IMG/VR virus record: IMGVR_UViG_3300022562_000273
Span: 1-49,077 of that record
Origin: a virus
Reading direction: 5' to 3' (one strand)
Length of the DNA: 49,077 nt
Positions 1-9,256 of this stretch are shown here, piece by piece. The position numbers and the translations under genes are program-made. Numbering within the stretch: the first letter of the stretch is position 1; every line of letters begins with the position of its first letter. The notes under the pieces were generated by a model. That model worked only from the letters and a program-made list of their open reading frames with translations, was not told the DNA's origin and did not search any database.

Positions 1-144
1 GTCACTGTTAACAGGGACGCTCTTGAACGAATTGAGTCTTACTTTTCTGCGAAACAAATTGTTGCTCATATCATCCTTCTTAGAGAAATTGGAAAAAAGA
101 TATCGGTCCTCAAAACTGAAATCGACCCTGACAATAGAATACGA
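1..144. repeat. Terminal direct repeat, left copy
   Basis: These 144 bases are identical to 48934-49077. The repeat lies inside the DNA polymerase reading frame, and joining the ends keeps that frame open (unique length 48933, divisible by 3). This shows the molecule closes into a circle. An overlap left by a circular assembly explains it better than a physical terminal repeat, because true short terminal repeats of T7-type genomes normally lie outside essential genes. Confidence 0.95.
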
Positions 145-1089
145 ACCTCTTACAACATCGGAGGAACAACTACTGGAAGACTATCTTCAAGCTTTTCTGA
201 ATTTGGAACTGGAACCAACCTTCAAAATATTGAGGAAACCCTTAGGTCAGTCTTCATAGCTGATAAGGGAATGAAGATGGCCTACATCGATGCGCAGCAA
301 GGTGAGAGCCGCGCGGTCGGGGCCATTGAATGGAACCTTTTCAAAGATGGGAGATATCTAGATGCTTGCGAAACTGGAGACCTACATACAACAGTGGCAA
401 AAATCTGTTGGCCCAGATTGGGTTGGTGTGGTGACCTCCGTAAAGATCGAGAGCTTGCAGAGCAACCTTACTACCGTCATTACGATAGAAGGTTTATGTG
501 CAAGAAGATCGGCCATGGAAGCAATTATGGAGGAAAACCCAAGACTCTTTCAGAGGAAGCCAAAGTTGACATTGACGTAATCGAAGACTTCCAACCCAAA
601 TACTTCCTTGCTTTCCCTGCCCATCTACGATGGCATGCAAACGTCGATCAGCGACTACGCAACGATGGTTACCTCATCACTCTCACTGGACGAAAGCGAT
701 GGTTCTTTGGTCGTCGCAACGATCCCGCCACCTTACGAGAGGCAATCGCTTACGACCCACAAGGTTCTCTCGCTGACATACTCAATCGGGGTATGTTAAA
801 TCTCTGGCGCCATCGAGTCTGCACCCTCTTGATGCAAATCCATGACGCAGTTCTAATTCAATATCCAGAGGAACAAGAAGACGAAGTCATTCCTAAGGTT
901 TTAAAGCTCCTTGAATATCCCATCAAACTCAATCATGGTCGGGACTTCGTAATCCCTTACGATTGCAAAGTCGGCTGGAATTGGGGACACCATTCGAAAG
1001 AAAATCCTGATGGTCTTAAAACCTACAAGCCTGGCGATGAACGGAAAAGGACGCCGCAAGTGTCAATCTTGGATAGAAAGTTTTATTAA
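1..1089 (+). CDS. Family A DNA polymerase, C-terminal part (continues from 48535)
   Basis: This is the polymerase domain that copies the phage genome. The frame is open from base 1 and continues the gene starting at 48535, giving 495 aa across the junction. In full-length numbering: the template-binding segment with TTTGRLSSS (189-197) and NLQNI; motif A YIDAQQGESR (228-237, catalytic Asp230); motif B with Arg297, Lys301 and Tyr309-Gly310; the PQGSLADILN helix; and motif C IHD (Asp415). The position matching E. coli Phe762 is His305, and motif C reads HDA instead of the usual HDE. The 5'-3' exonuclease domain is absent, as is usual in phages. The downstream helicase gene starts inside its 3' end. 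Identification is firm. Confidence 0.95.
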   Translation, partial: VTVNRDALERIESYFSAKQIVAHIILLREIGKKISVLKTEIDPDNRIRTSYNIGGTTTGRLSSSFSEFGTGTNLQNIEETLRSVFIADKGMKMAYIDAQQGESRAVGAIEWNLFKDGRYLDACETGDLHTTVAKICWPRLGWCGDLRKDRELAEQPYYRHYDRRFMCKKIGHGSNYGGKPKTLSEEAKVDIDVIEDFQPKYFLAFPAHLRWHANVDQRLRNDGYLITLTGRKRWFFGRRNDPATLREAIAYDPQGSLADILNRGMLNLWRHRVCTLLMQIHDAVLIQYPEEQEDEVIPKVLKLLEYPIKLNHGRDFVIPYDCKVGWNWGHHSKENPDGLKTYKPGDERKRTPQVSILDRKFY

Positions 1090-2224
1090 CTTTTCTAGCA
1101 ACGTTGAGTCGGCGCACATCTTCCGTAAGTGGGCTGCGATCACAACCATCGCCGCAACCTTGGAGCAGAAGGTATGGTTCACCACGAGCGCGCAGTTGTT
1201 TCCCAACCTGTATACATTCTTAATTGGCCATCCTGGAGTGGGAAAGACGAGGACTATTACTGCTGCATCAAAGTTCATCATGGAACTTCCGGAACCGCAT
1301 ATAGCGCCAACCTCCATGACGATGGCCTCTATGACGGATTGTCTAGTGGAATCAAAACGTTCCATTCATCGATTACCAGACCCACCACTTGAATACAATT
1401 CGATGTACATTATGGCTGACGAACTATCAGCTTTTATGCATGAATACAACCTCGAAATGATTGGGGGTCTCACCACCTTCTACGACGTAGTTGCCCTTCC
1501 TTACGGACAGTACCGTCGAGGCAAGGAAATAAAGATTCGAATTAAACGCCCTCAACTAAGCATCCTTGTAGGCTCAACACCAAGTAACCTTGTTAAGTTC
1601 ATTCCTGAAATAGCTTGGGATCAAGGCTTTTGCAGTCGAGTAATCCTCATCTATTCTGACGAACGTCCGATGATGGATATCTTTGAGAATCCTTTTAGGG
1701 AACTTCCACCAGATATGGTTCATGATCTAAAGATGATCAATGGTTTGGTGGGAGGGTTCCGTGCGGAAATTCAATATCGGAAGGAAGTTAACGACTGGCG
1801 AGCTAGTGGTCTTCCTCCCACTCCTACTCACCCTAAGCTTAGTCATTATAATACACGTCGCCTTACTCATCTTCTCAAGCTTTCAATGATTGCCAGTATC
1901 GATAGAGACAACGAGCTAATCCTAACCGTCGATGACTTTAACACCGCCAAGGGATGGCTGCTGGAAGCCGAGTCCTATATGTCTGATATCTTCCAAGCTG
2001 GCGCTCCTGGTGCCGATGCGAAAGCAATGGATGAAATCGTCCACTATATCCGCGCTGTGGATATGGGCAAGGGCGTTGCGGAACATAAGATAAATAAATT
2101 CGCAGCCGACAGAGTTCCGCTTCATACTCTATGGCGGATAGTTAACATCATGGAATCAACAGGGATGATTAAAGCTGTGTCGATTGACACAAAGACTGGA
2201 ACAAAGAATTGGTCAGCTATTTAG
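1010..2224 (+). CDS. DUF3987-like ATPase, probable replicative helicase
   Basis: This 404-aa P-loop ATPase has Walker A GHPGVGKT (73-80), a Walker B-like IMADE (134-138) and a later GFCSRV segment where an arginine finger would sit. The N-terminal WAAITTIAATLEQKVW stretch and overall order resemble the DUF3987/primase-helicase type of phage proteins. It lies directly after DNA polymerase and overlaps its end by 80 nt, which suggests translational coupling and a role in opening DNA or loading at the fork. A second ATG at 1037 is a possible start. No primase domain is visible. Its stop overlaps the stop of the convergent gene at 2217 by 8 nt. The ATPase fold is sure; the helicase role is inferred. 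Confidence 0.75.
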   Translation: MVLKPTSLAMNGKGRRKCQSWIESFINFSSNVESAHIFRKWAAITTIAATLEQKVWFTTSAQLFPNLYTFLIGHPGVGKTRTITAASKFIMELPEPHIAPTSMTMASMTDCLVESKRSIHRLPDPPLEYNSMYIMADELSAFMHEYNLEMIGGLTTFYDVVALPYGQYRRGKEIKIRIKRPQLSILVGSTPSNLVKFIPEIAWDQGFCSRVILIYSDERPMMDIFENPFRELPPDMVHDLKMINGLVGGFRAEIQYRKEVNDWRASGLPPTPTHPKLSHYNTRRLTHLLKLSMIASIDRDNELILTVDDFNTAKGWLLEAESYMSDIFQAGAPGADAKAMDEIVHYIRAVDMGKGVAEHKINKFAADRVPLHTLWRIVNIMESTGMIKAVSIDTKTGTKNWSAI

Positions 2225-2561
2225 TCTTTCTCTTATATGGAATATTCAAAGCATCCTCAACAGTATGCAATCTTGCCCTTGTCTCTCTAGCGTACTCCTC
2301 AATCCGTAAGGTCCGCTGATCCATTCCATCGATCTTAACATTCTGCGTTGCGTCGACAATTGACTTGTCATTAAGAGTATGGACAATGCTAGCTAAAGTT
2401 CCAAGAGCTTTGTCCTGTGAATCAAGTCGGTAAGTGAAGAGTGTGTGATCACTCTTTATCTGATACCATCCACCAATCGCAACAGCAATGAAAGTAATCA
2501 CGGTCAAGATATGACCTAGCGTGATAGTATTGTCGTACTTAGGTACCGCGCGCTCGATCAT
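2217..2561 (-). CDS. Single-span membrane protein with coiled coil, lysis region
   Basis: The protein is 114 aa. It has a short basic N-terminus, one membrane segment (HILTVITFIAVAIGGW, about 16-31) and then a heptad-like charged stretch. An ATG 129 nt further upstream is open but would run over the next gene; the start at 2561 has AGAAAGG at good spacing. It is the last gene of the late operon. The topology (N-terminal anchor, coiled coil outside) would suit an inner-membrane spanin or a holin accessory protein, but I recognise no family. The stop overlaps that of the opposing helicase gene. Confidence 0.7.
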   Translation of the reverse strand: MIERAVPKYDNTITLGHILTVITFIAVAIGGWYQIKSDHTLFTYRLDSQDKALGTLASIVHTLNDKSIVDATQNVKIDGMDQRTLRIEEYARETRARLHTVEDALNIPYKRKTK

Positions 2562-2576
2562 AGCACTGGCCTTTCT

Positions 2577-2606
2577 AAAAAAGCGGGGAGCCTCCTTAGA
2601 CTCCCC
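2577..2606 (-). terminator. Intrinsic terminator inside the lysis gene group
   Basis: On the minus strand, GGGGAGTC pairs with GGCTCCCC (one T-G wobble) around a TAAGGA loop, followed by GC and six T. It sits after the gene ending at 2620 and before the gene starting at 2561, so it probably lowers expression of the last late gene. Confidence 0.8.
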
Positions 2607-2619
2607 AGTCTGGGAGGAA

Positions 2620-2910
2620 CTACGGAGCCATCTCGTCTGGAGTGGGCTGAGCCGCAGCAGCTTCGAACTCAGCGTCGATCCTTGCCTCAAGAGCGTCGAG
2701 AGCGTCTAACTGCTCCTGTGTAATTGCGTCATTGCTACGCAAAGCGGAGACAATGTTTTGGATCAGCGGCGCCACGTCCTGCACCTCCTTGATGATCGTC
2801 GGCAACCATTGTTCCAACGTAGTGATGACAGTCATGATGGATGCAGGAGTTCCAAGCGAACCTGCAATCTGTCCAATCAGACTGAGAAGGACTGGTAAGA
2901 CTGCACTCAT
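2620..2910 (-). CDS. Small hydrophobic/acidic protein of the lysis region
   Basis: This 96-aa protein has a hydrophobic N-terminal half (VLPVLLSLIGQIAGSLG) and an alanine-, glutamate- and aspartate-rich C-terminal helix (QLDALDALEARIDAEFEAAAA). It overlaps the upstream lipoprotein gene by an ATGA junction and is followed by a terminator. Proteins of this look are common in phage lysis regions, but I cannot give a function. It could be membrane-associated. Confidence 0.7.
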   Translation of the reverse strand: MSAVLPVLLSLIGQIAGSLGTPASIMTVITTLEQWLPTIIKEVQDVAPLIQNIVSALRSNDAITQEQLDALDALEARIDAEFEAAAAQPTPDEMAP

Positions 2911-3299
2911 TGTCCGACTCCTGTGATGTGGTATTGATCAGCTATGCCTTGTAGCGTGTGGGTTGCGGCGACTAGCGCATCATAGACACCTTGCGCTCCG
3001 ATTGCGTCGGGGTGATCTTTGAGGTACTGCGTAAGATTATTCCTCGCCACCCTTCCAGAACGCACGGCAGGGACAATAGCGTTGATAGCACTCTTCGAGC
3101 AGCCTTGTGTCGTCGGAGCTTTCTTGCAGAAGCTGATGTAGTTTGTCGCAGACACCTCGAGCGCATCGAAGGAGTTCCTAGCAACATACACCGCAGCCGG
3201 CGATACTGACGCACCTGTGATTACGTTCCAAGTGCTTTGCAGTTCCGTGCAGCCAGCAAGGCTGAGAGCCACAGCGAAGGCAAGAAGGATTTTTCTCAT
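2907..3299 (-). CDS. Lipoprotein of the lysis cassette
   Basis: The 130-aa protein begins with a basic residue pair and a hydrophobic signal (MRKILLAFAVALSLAGC) ending in a lipobox L-A-G-C, so Cys17 is probably lipidated. The mature part has two further cysteines (FCKK, GCSK). It starts in an ATGA overlap with the holin candidate. Its position after endolysin and holin raises the idea of an outer-membrane spanin, but it is longer and less proline-rich than typical o-spanins, so this remains a guess. Confidence 0.75.
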   Translation of the reverse strand: MRKILLAFAVALSLAGCTELQSTWNVITGASVSPAAVYVARNSFDALEVSATNYISFCKKAPTTQGCSKSAINAIVPAVRSGRVARNNLTQYLKDHPDAIGAQGVYDALVAATHTLQGIADQYHITGVGQ

Positions 3300-3466
3300 T
3301 GAGTCACCTGCTTGTTAGGCGTGGCCCAAACAATCACAGCCACGATCAGTGCCGCTACAGCAGTCTTCACATCATCCGGCACAGAGATGTGAAAGAAGTT
3401 TAGGGCTACGTTAGCGAGTAGAGAAACCACACCACCAGCAATAGCCTTGTCGATAGTTGTCAACAT
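3296..3466 (-). CDS. Holin candidate, 56 aa
   Basis: This short frame has two hydrophobic segments, about residues 10-26 (AGGVVSLLANVALNFF) and 35-49 (TAVAALIVAVIVWAT), joined by a polar turn with PDD and ending in PNKQVTQ. The layout fits a small two-span holin that permeabilises the inner membrane to release endolysin. The start overlaps the endolysin stop (TGATG) and has a strong GGAGG seven bases upstream; its stop overlaps the next start (ATGA). The function is inferred from size, topology and position. Confidence 0.75.
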   Translation of the reverse strand: MLTTIDKAIAGGVVSLLANVALNFFHISVPDDVKTAVAALIVAVIVWATPNKQVTQ

Positions 3467-3954
3467 CAATTATCCTCCGCTGAGTAGTTAAGATCAGTCG
3501 CTATCCGTCGAGTCCAGCCCTTGCCAAACAGCGACCACGTTTTGAGGCTGGTATAGAAGTTGAGTCTCTGTGCAGCGAAGCGCATTAACACATCATTCAC
3601 GTCCATCTCTTTAAGCTTGGCTGCGCTGACTGGTCCCCAACGTCCGTCATCGGCAACGCCAATCGCTGCTTGCAGCTTGCGGATTGACGTTCCCACACCT
3701 GCGTTGACACCGAAGTCGAACGCTTGGAATTTAATCGCTGGGTGTACGTCGTCGCCAAGGATGTTCCAGTAGTCTTCTAGGTAGATTTGCTTGGCGAACT
3801 CCTTTGGCATATCTTTCATATCGCCGGTGTAGCCATGAGCCCTGGCTTCTTTAACTATGATCCCCCAACAAGTCTCGCCACCGGGATCGCCAGGGTCGTT
3901 GGAGTAGTGTCCCTCGTTGCCGAGAAGACGATCGAAGGCTTGGTCGAAGTTCAT
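3466..3954 (-). CDS. Endolysin, GH108 family muramidase
   Basis: The protein is 162 aa and degrades peptidoglycan glycan strands to lyse the host. The N-terminus carries the GH108 signature: catalytic Glu14 in LLGNEGHYS followed by NDPGDPGGETCWGI (19-32). The C-terminal half (FQAFDFGVNAGVG, then AIGVADDGRWGP) matches the peptidoglycan-binding part usual in this family, and the length is typical. There is no signal peptide or SAR segment, so export through the adjacent holin is expected. Its start overlaps the end of the giant virion protein gene (ATGA). Confidence 0.92.
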   Translation of the reverse strand: MNFDQAFDRLLGNEGHYSNDPGDPGGETCWGIIVKEARAHGYTGDMKDMPKEFAKQIYLEDYWNILGDDVHPAIKFQAFDFGVNAGVGTSIRKLQAAIGVADDGRWGPVSAAKLKEMDVNDVLMRFAAQRLNFYTSLKTWSLFGKGWTRRIATDLNYSAEDN

Positions 3955-6900
3955 TTCTCACCTCTTATATGTCTGAACCATTTCTCTGGTGTAGCAGAAT
4001 GGCCTTTAGTTCTTCCGTAGCGCAACCCAACACCAGTCTGCCATAGATTTCTTGGGCGCTCTCTTCCAATGTATCTATTGTATATGTACTCCATTACCTT
4101 CCCTTCTTGTGCGTTAGCTAGGCCAGTCAACGCACCGAAGGCTGTGACGCCGTGAGCAATCATGCTTCCTCTGTGTTGCTTCGAGAAAGCGTTCTCTCTA
4201 CGGAGGTCACGTATCAGATCAGTGGCATCCTTCGCAGCAGTGGACATAAGACCTAGCGTTGGGTCCCTGCCTTCTTCGATTGCGTAGGTAAGGTCTCGAA
4301 TACCGATCCAAGAAGAAGTCGTGCCTCTAATAAGAACCTCAGCTGCTTTCTTACCCCAAGACTTCTTCTCTTTGTTAGTTGCTGGGCTAACCATTTCCTC
4401 AATGATTGCCGGAGCAATGATATAAGAGAAGAGCATAACACCAAGGCGAGGCAGTTGCTTTCCTGCTTCGGCAAGCTCTCCTTGCATTGCCAATGACAGA
4501 GTGTCTTTGGATCGCCAAGCTAGCTCGTACTGGCGATTGAGGATATGGCTAAAGAATCCGTAGAGGCTTGTCATCCACTGACCCATAGGACCAGTGCGCA
4601 TGATTGCTGGACGGTTAGTGATTGCCATCGATCCATGAGCGTTACGCACAGCACGATCAGCTTCAAACACAGCGTTGCCATGAATACCATGTGCAAGCAT
4701 TGACTTCTCGTACTGCGCGATCCAAGTCGGTACCGCAGACATAAGGTCCGACAATGCCACAGGCGTTGCGGCTAGCTTAATCATAACCTGTCGCCAAGAC
4801 CTTTCGCCAAGGACTTCTTGATGAGCGCCGGTGATAGTCTCTTGATAAGTTCTCACTCTCTGCTGTAGTTCCTCAGACCCTTTCCAAACCTTACCATCAG
4901 GCAGGATCATCCCACCACCATGCATAGCAAAGTTCCAATTTGAATCCGCAACGCGTTCGCTCTTTGAGAACATGGTGGCGAAAGCTTTGGCGAAGTTGAT
5001 AGGGCCAACCTCTGTAATGGAGTTCATTGCCGCAGTTGGTCCGTGCTTTAGCACAGTTCCAGGATTGAAACCAATCAACGTACTGATGATATTCTGCCGA
5101 GCAAATTCTAACCACTGTGTTCCAATCCTCTGTGCGTCAGAGCGATAGCCGGCTGCACCAGCAACGTCTCGGAGCCAAGGATCGAACAGTTTCTCATATA
5201 CCTCACCGTAGTGGTTGATGACAGCTTGCTTCACATCGTTGTGTCTAAATAACTTCCCTGTGTTAACAACTGCCTCACGCATATTCATATCGTGAATCAT
5301 TTGCTTGATTGTAAATGGAATAGCATCAAGGTCGAGGCTGACTGGACCAACATATCCAGTGCGTTTCTTCATGTAGCTGTTGGCGGTGGAAGCGTTTAGG
5401 TACTGTGGGTCCATCAAATCGTCAGACCCACGAAGGCGCTTGCTCTTTTGCGGAAGCCTGTGATCGTAGGTGACACGGTTGTACCAACCTTTATACGTTC
5501 CAAACTTGGTGACGACAGGACGAATTACAATGTCCTCGCCAGGAACCATCGACATTAACTCGTACCGATTGTCAGCTTCCTTCTTAAGCTCACCAAACAT
5601 ATCCCCTTGCTTCTGTGCCCAATCCCAATCCTCTTTCTTCGCATGGGTATTAAGCCAATCCATTAACTGCGCTGGCTCAATGTTGTAGCCTTCGGTAATC
5701 TTCTTCATACCGCTATCGCTACCGACGTACATCATTGCAGCGCGAAGATTCTTTCGAGTAAGACTAAAGGCATAGCCCTCTTGTGGATGGCGGAATAGAT
5801 CGTTCTCGATCTTCTCGTTTAGATTAACTCTATCTCTAATGGCAAGGAGCTTCTCGCTATAGACTCTCTCCATCGTCCTGGTAGCAAGCGCAGCCTCAAT
5901 CATTGGGCGGGCAATCCATTGCGTCCATACCCCTTGCGGATCGCCACGATCGAACCTTCTAAACAAAGCTTCTAACTGCAAGTGAGATGCAAAGTAAGTA
6001 CGCAAAGCACGAGTCAGCTTACTCGTGGAGGTCTTTTGCATATCAATCTTTTTAAGTGGCATATCAGAGATGGTCTCGGCAAGCTCACCTGCCTTAAGAT
6101 CGAGGTCGGCTTTCTCACCTTCCTTAAACACCAGCTTCTCGTCTCGACCATTCTTAATCAAGGATTCAAGAGAGTAATGTAGCTGCTTGAATTCCTCTGT
6201 TGATAGAGTATCTAGCTTACCTTTGAAAGCAGGGTCCTGCAAGAACTCCGCAACTTCTAAGGGCTGGCGTTGCCTCTCCTGCTTATAGTTAACAAAGTCT
6301 TCAAGCGTCTTGAACCCGCTTCTATTAACTGCCTGTTCTAAATCCTGCACAGTCCTTTTAACACCAATACCAAGGTTCATCATTATCTGATGGATGAAGT
6401 TAGTGTAAGGGATATCGACGCCAGAAACATCTCTGGCAGAGAACCTCTTGGTATTCTTCTTGAATTTCTTGTCTAATTTCTCGAGCTTCTTCGCTTCTTT
6501 GGCGAATAGCATTGCCATGTATTGTTCTTGTCGAGCCTTGAGAGCCTCGATATGATCGTCGAATAAATGCTCTGCAACAATCCTTCGCCAAGCCTTGCCA
6601 GAGGCTGTGATATACTTATCGTAAGAGTGACTAGCGTATGGAGCCTCATTGAACTTCTCTCTGATCCATCCATCCAATTGCTCTTTGGTAATCGGTAACT
6701 GAACGTCACCGGCGCGGACTATAGCAGGACCATCAGGGCCCATGACGATCTTGACGCCAGCTTTAGATGCAAGGCCAAGAACTTCCTCATGGAGAATTCC
6801 AAGTTGCCCTTCGGAGGTGATATGATCCTCAGCCTCTTCGAGAACGTTCTTTTGGAAGTCGCCATATCGCTCTTCCATCAATCGCTTAGTCTCATCGCCA

Positions 6901-9254
6901 ATAAGCTTTCGTCTAAAGTCCATTGGGCGAGTGGTACCTCTTGCCTTGTCAAAGGCAGCGAGGTGCTCAATCATGATATCGCCAGAGGGATAACCGAATA
7001 GAGTGGCAACGTCGTTAGGATGCATACCCTCGTTGACTTGGTATTTCTCTGGTAGCTTCTTCCGTTGCTCAGCTGTGAGAGTGTTGCGACCGATCTTTCG
7101 AACCTTTGGAAGCTTCTCACCAGAGAGCATCCCGTTGCGAAGGAACTCATCGGCAGCGATATCAGGACGGTTCTCAAGCTTGGTGATTACCTCAGCACGA
7201 ACCTCAGCCTCATGTGCTTTCCACTCTGGCGTAAGCCTCTTCTTCGCAGCCTCTTGCTCACGCTTTAGCTGCGCTTCCCTTTCGGCAATGGTCTGCGCAG
7301 CGATCTTCTTTAGATGCGCTTTGTATTCCTTGGCGTTCATGCCTAAGGCTTTAGCGCCTTCGAATACGTCCTTGTCCTCTAGGCGAGTAACGTCAAGTTC
7401 TAGTTGCTTCGCCTCAGTGGTTGGCTTGCCTGTCGGTTCAGGTGGAGCTTCATCAGGCCTTCTAATCTTAACTTCTCTTTCTTCGCCAGGACCTTTTCTA
7501 ACGTCAAGGCCAGCATAGGTCTTAGCCTTTGGGAACTCCTTGATCAGTTGCCGTTCCAGATTGTAAGCTGTCAGTGGATCGAGAGGCTTGTCAGTCTCTA
7601 TGTTATTGATGTAAAGCCTCTGTCCATCAGCCTCTTCGCTAATATCGACCTTCCCAACAGCCTTGCCTTCGGCATCGAGTATATCGAAGAAGTGTTCAGG
7701 CTGATCTTCTACAACCTTCGTCCTTGTCCTTTGAAGTCGATAGCCAAGTTTGTCAGAGACAGGCTCAATCTCCGCAGCCTTCCTCACAGTCTCAATAGCT
7801 TGCTGCGTCTGATCAGTAAGTGGTAGCTGAAACTGTTCCTCAGTCTTTGCCTTGGCTAACGCTTCCGCTTCGTTTGTCGATAGTGACCCTTTCACTGGCG
7901 AGATAGAATCATGTAGAAGCTCAAACAAGTCCTTGTTCTTCTCATCGGCCATGTTCCTTAGCCAAACAGAAAATGGGACTTCCACCTTGCCGTTGTGCGT
8001 ACCAGCAACAGCCATCTGCTCAGGGAGACCTGGAATCCAGCTTAGCTTTCCGTCAGGATCAGTGAATGGTGTTTCGCCATAGAGTTGCTTAACAGCGTCT
8101 GCGTCTATCTCAATCGATCGACTTGGAAACTGCTCTGCAAAGGCTTGCCCATGGTCAGGCGAACGTTGGACTGTGTTGGTCTTGCTATAGGAATCAAGCA
8201 GGTCGTCAAGCTGCTTCATATTATCTTTTGCTTCGTCCTTCTTTATCGCATCGATTTTGGGATCAATGCCAGGAACAGGCTCCTTACCTGCCTTACGATA
8301 CAGTGAGACAGCAGAGATAAACCTCTGTGCTTCAGCAGCACCTTTGCTTGTCAGCGCTTCGCCAAGGGCAGTAGGTCTGGCAAAGACTGTGCCGAAGGCT
8401 GTGGAATAGCCAATGTGTTCCCAATTAAGCTTCCCTTCGAAGGCTGCTTCTTGCCCCGCCTCTAATCCGCCAAGCGCAGCGCCACTGAGAAGGTGAGCAG
8501 TGACTGGATGGTTCATTATCTTTTGGAAAGAGGAAGCAGCAGCAGGAAGCTCCTTGGCTGCCGCTAGCCCAGGACGCATACCAAGAGCGAACGGAGCTAG
8601 ACCACCAAGGAAAGTAGCAGTGGGCTGATTGATAATATCAGCCCGTTGTTGCGCCTTATCTTGCCCTATCCACTCTAGCAGTTCGTCAGGGAGCTTGGAT
8701 AGCAGCCAGTCTTGGACAAGAGAGATAGCGTAGGAGCCACCAAGGCCGCCAACTAGACCGCCTGTTATAGCTCCAACAGCAGTAGCGCCAGGAAGAGGAA
8801 TAGCCATACCAAGCGCTGCACCAGCCTCAGCACCTGCGCCAATGGCAGGGAAGGAGCCAACCATTGGAACGACACCACGCTCAGCTGCACGGACAAAGGC
8901 GCCAGCAGCAGTAGCTGTTTTCTTTCCTGTGTATCTCTGCATCCTATCGGAGAGGTCTTTGAGATTCCCAAGATCGTCATTGGAAATCTTACCAGCCATA
9001 GGATGCGATAGCAGATAGCCACCAATGTAAGGATCGCTAGCAGCAATCTCTGGCGCAACGATGTTCTTCTGCTTTGCAGCAAACTCATCAGGATCGTTCT
9101 CGCCAAGGATAAACTCGCTAGGAACGCCAGTGGCTTGCTCTAGCTGATAAGCCCTTGCAGCCTTGTCTGGATCAAAGTCGTTAGAAGTAACGGCAGTTGC
9201 GCGGACAGTAGATTGCCAGTTCTTAAAATCCTTGACCATTTCCTCGTCGGCCAT
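3951..9254 (-). CDS. Giant internal virion protein (1767 aa), PLxRFG/polyvalent-like
   Basis: At 1767 aa this is the largest gene of the window. Its place at the end of the tail block, after the transglycosylase protein, matches the gp15/gp16-type ejected core proteins of T7-like virions, which form a conduit for DNA across the envelope. Visible parts: a Gly/Ala-rich hydrophobic stretch at about 110-185, long lysine/glutamate-rich helical regions (about 600-1000), and a C-terminal region with LYGFFSHILNRQYELAW and hydrophobic LFSYIIAPAIIEEM of the type found in phage polyvalent proteins (LPD38/PLxRFG). I see no lytic transglycosylase motif here; that lies in the next gene. The role is inferred from size and context. 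Confidence 0.8.
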   Translation of the reverse strand: MADEEMVKDFKNWQSTVRATAVTSNDFDPDKAARAYQLEQATGVPSEFILGENDPDEFAAKQKNIVAPEIAASDPYIGGYLLSHPMAGKISNDDLGNLKDLSDRMQRYTGKKTATAAGAFVRAAERGVVPMVGSFPAIGAGAEAGAALGMAIPLPGATAVGAITGGLVGGLGGSYAISLVQDWLLSKLPDELLEWIGQDKAQQRADIINQPTATFLGGLAPFALGMRPGLAAAKELPAAASSFQKIMNHPVTAHLLSGAALGGLEAGQEAAFEGKLNWEHIGYSTAFGTVFARPTALGEALTSKGAAEAQRFISAVSLYRKAGKEPVPGIDPKIDAIKKDEAKDNMKQLDDLLDSYSKTNTVQRSPDHGQAFAEQFPSRSIEIDADAVKQLYGETPFTDPDGKLSWIPGLPEQMAVAGTHNGKVEVPFSVWLRNMADEKNKDLFELLHDSISPVKGSLSTNEAEALAKAKTEEQFQLPLTDQTQQAIETVRKAAEIEPVSDKLGYRLQRTRTKVVEDQPEHFFDILDAEGKAVGKVDISEEADGQRLYINNIETDKPLDPLTAYNLERQLIKEFPKAKTYAGLDVRKGPGEEREVKIRRPDEAPPEPTGKPTTEAKQLELDVTRLEDKDVFEGAKALGMNAKEYKAHLKKIAAQTIAEREAQLKREQEAAKKRLTPEWKAHEAEVRAEVITKLENRPDIAADEFLRNGMLSGEKLPKVRKIGRNTLTAEQRKKLPEKYQVNEGMHPNDVATLFGYPSGDIMIEHLAAFDKARGTTRPMDFRRKLIGDETKRLMEERYGDFQKNVLEEAEDHITSEGQLGILHEEVLGLASKAGVKIVMGPDGPAIVRAGDVQLPITKEQLDGWIREKFNEAPYASHSYDKYITASGKAWRRIVAEHLFDDHIEALKARQEQYMAMLFAKEAKKLEKLDKKFKKNTKRFSARDVSGVDIPYTNFIHQIMMNLGIGVKRTVQDLEQAVNRSGFKTLEDFVNYKQERQRQPLEVAEFLQDPAFKGKLDTLSTEEFKQLHYSLESLIKNGRDEKLVFKEGEKADLDLKAGELAETISDMPLKKIDMQKTSTSKLTRALRTYFASHLQLEALFRRFDRGDPQGVWTQWIARPMIEAALATRTMERVYSEKLLAIRDRVNLNEKIENDLFRHPQEGYAFSLTRKNLRAAMMYVGSDSGMKKITEGYNIEPAQLMDWLNTHAKKEDWDWAQKQGDMFGELKKEADNRYELMSMVPGEDIVIRPVVTKFGTYKGWYNRVTYDHRLPQKSKRLRGSDDLMDPQYLNASTANSYMKKRTGYVGPVSLDLDAIPFTIKQMIHDMNMREAVVNTGKLFRHNDVKQAVINHYGEVYEKLFDPWLRDVAGAAGYRSDAQRIGTQWLEFARQNIISTLIGFNPGTVLKHGPTAAMNSITEVGPINFAKAFATMFSKSERVADSNWNFAMHGGGMILPDGKVWKGSEELQQRVRTYQETITGAHQEVLGERSWRQVMIKLAATPVALSDLMSAVPTWIAQYEKSMLAHGIHGNAVFEADRAVRNAHGSMAITNRPAIMRTGPMGQWMTSLYGFFSHILNRQYELAWRSKDTLSLAMQGELAEAGKQLPRLGVMLFSYIIAPAIIEEMVSPATNKEKKSWGKKAAEVLIRGTTSSWIGIRDLTYAIEEGRDPTLGLMSTAAKDATDLIRDLRRENAFSKQHRGSMIAHGVTAFGALTGLANAQEGKVMEYIYNRYIGRERPRNLWQTGVGLRYGRTKGHSATPEKWFRHIRGEK

Positions 9255-9256
9255 GA

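Noticed and set aside
7003-7518. 171-codon plus-strand open frame
   Set aside because: It is antisense within the 1767-aa virion gene, is Ser/Phe/Arg-rich, and has no coupling or ribosome site.
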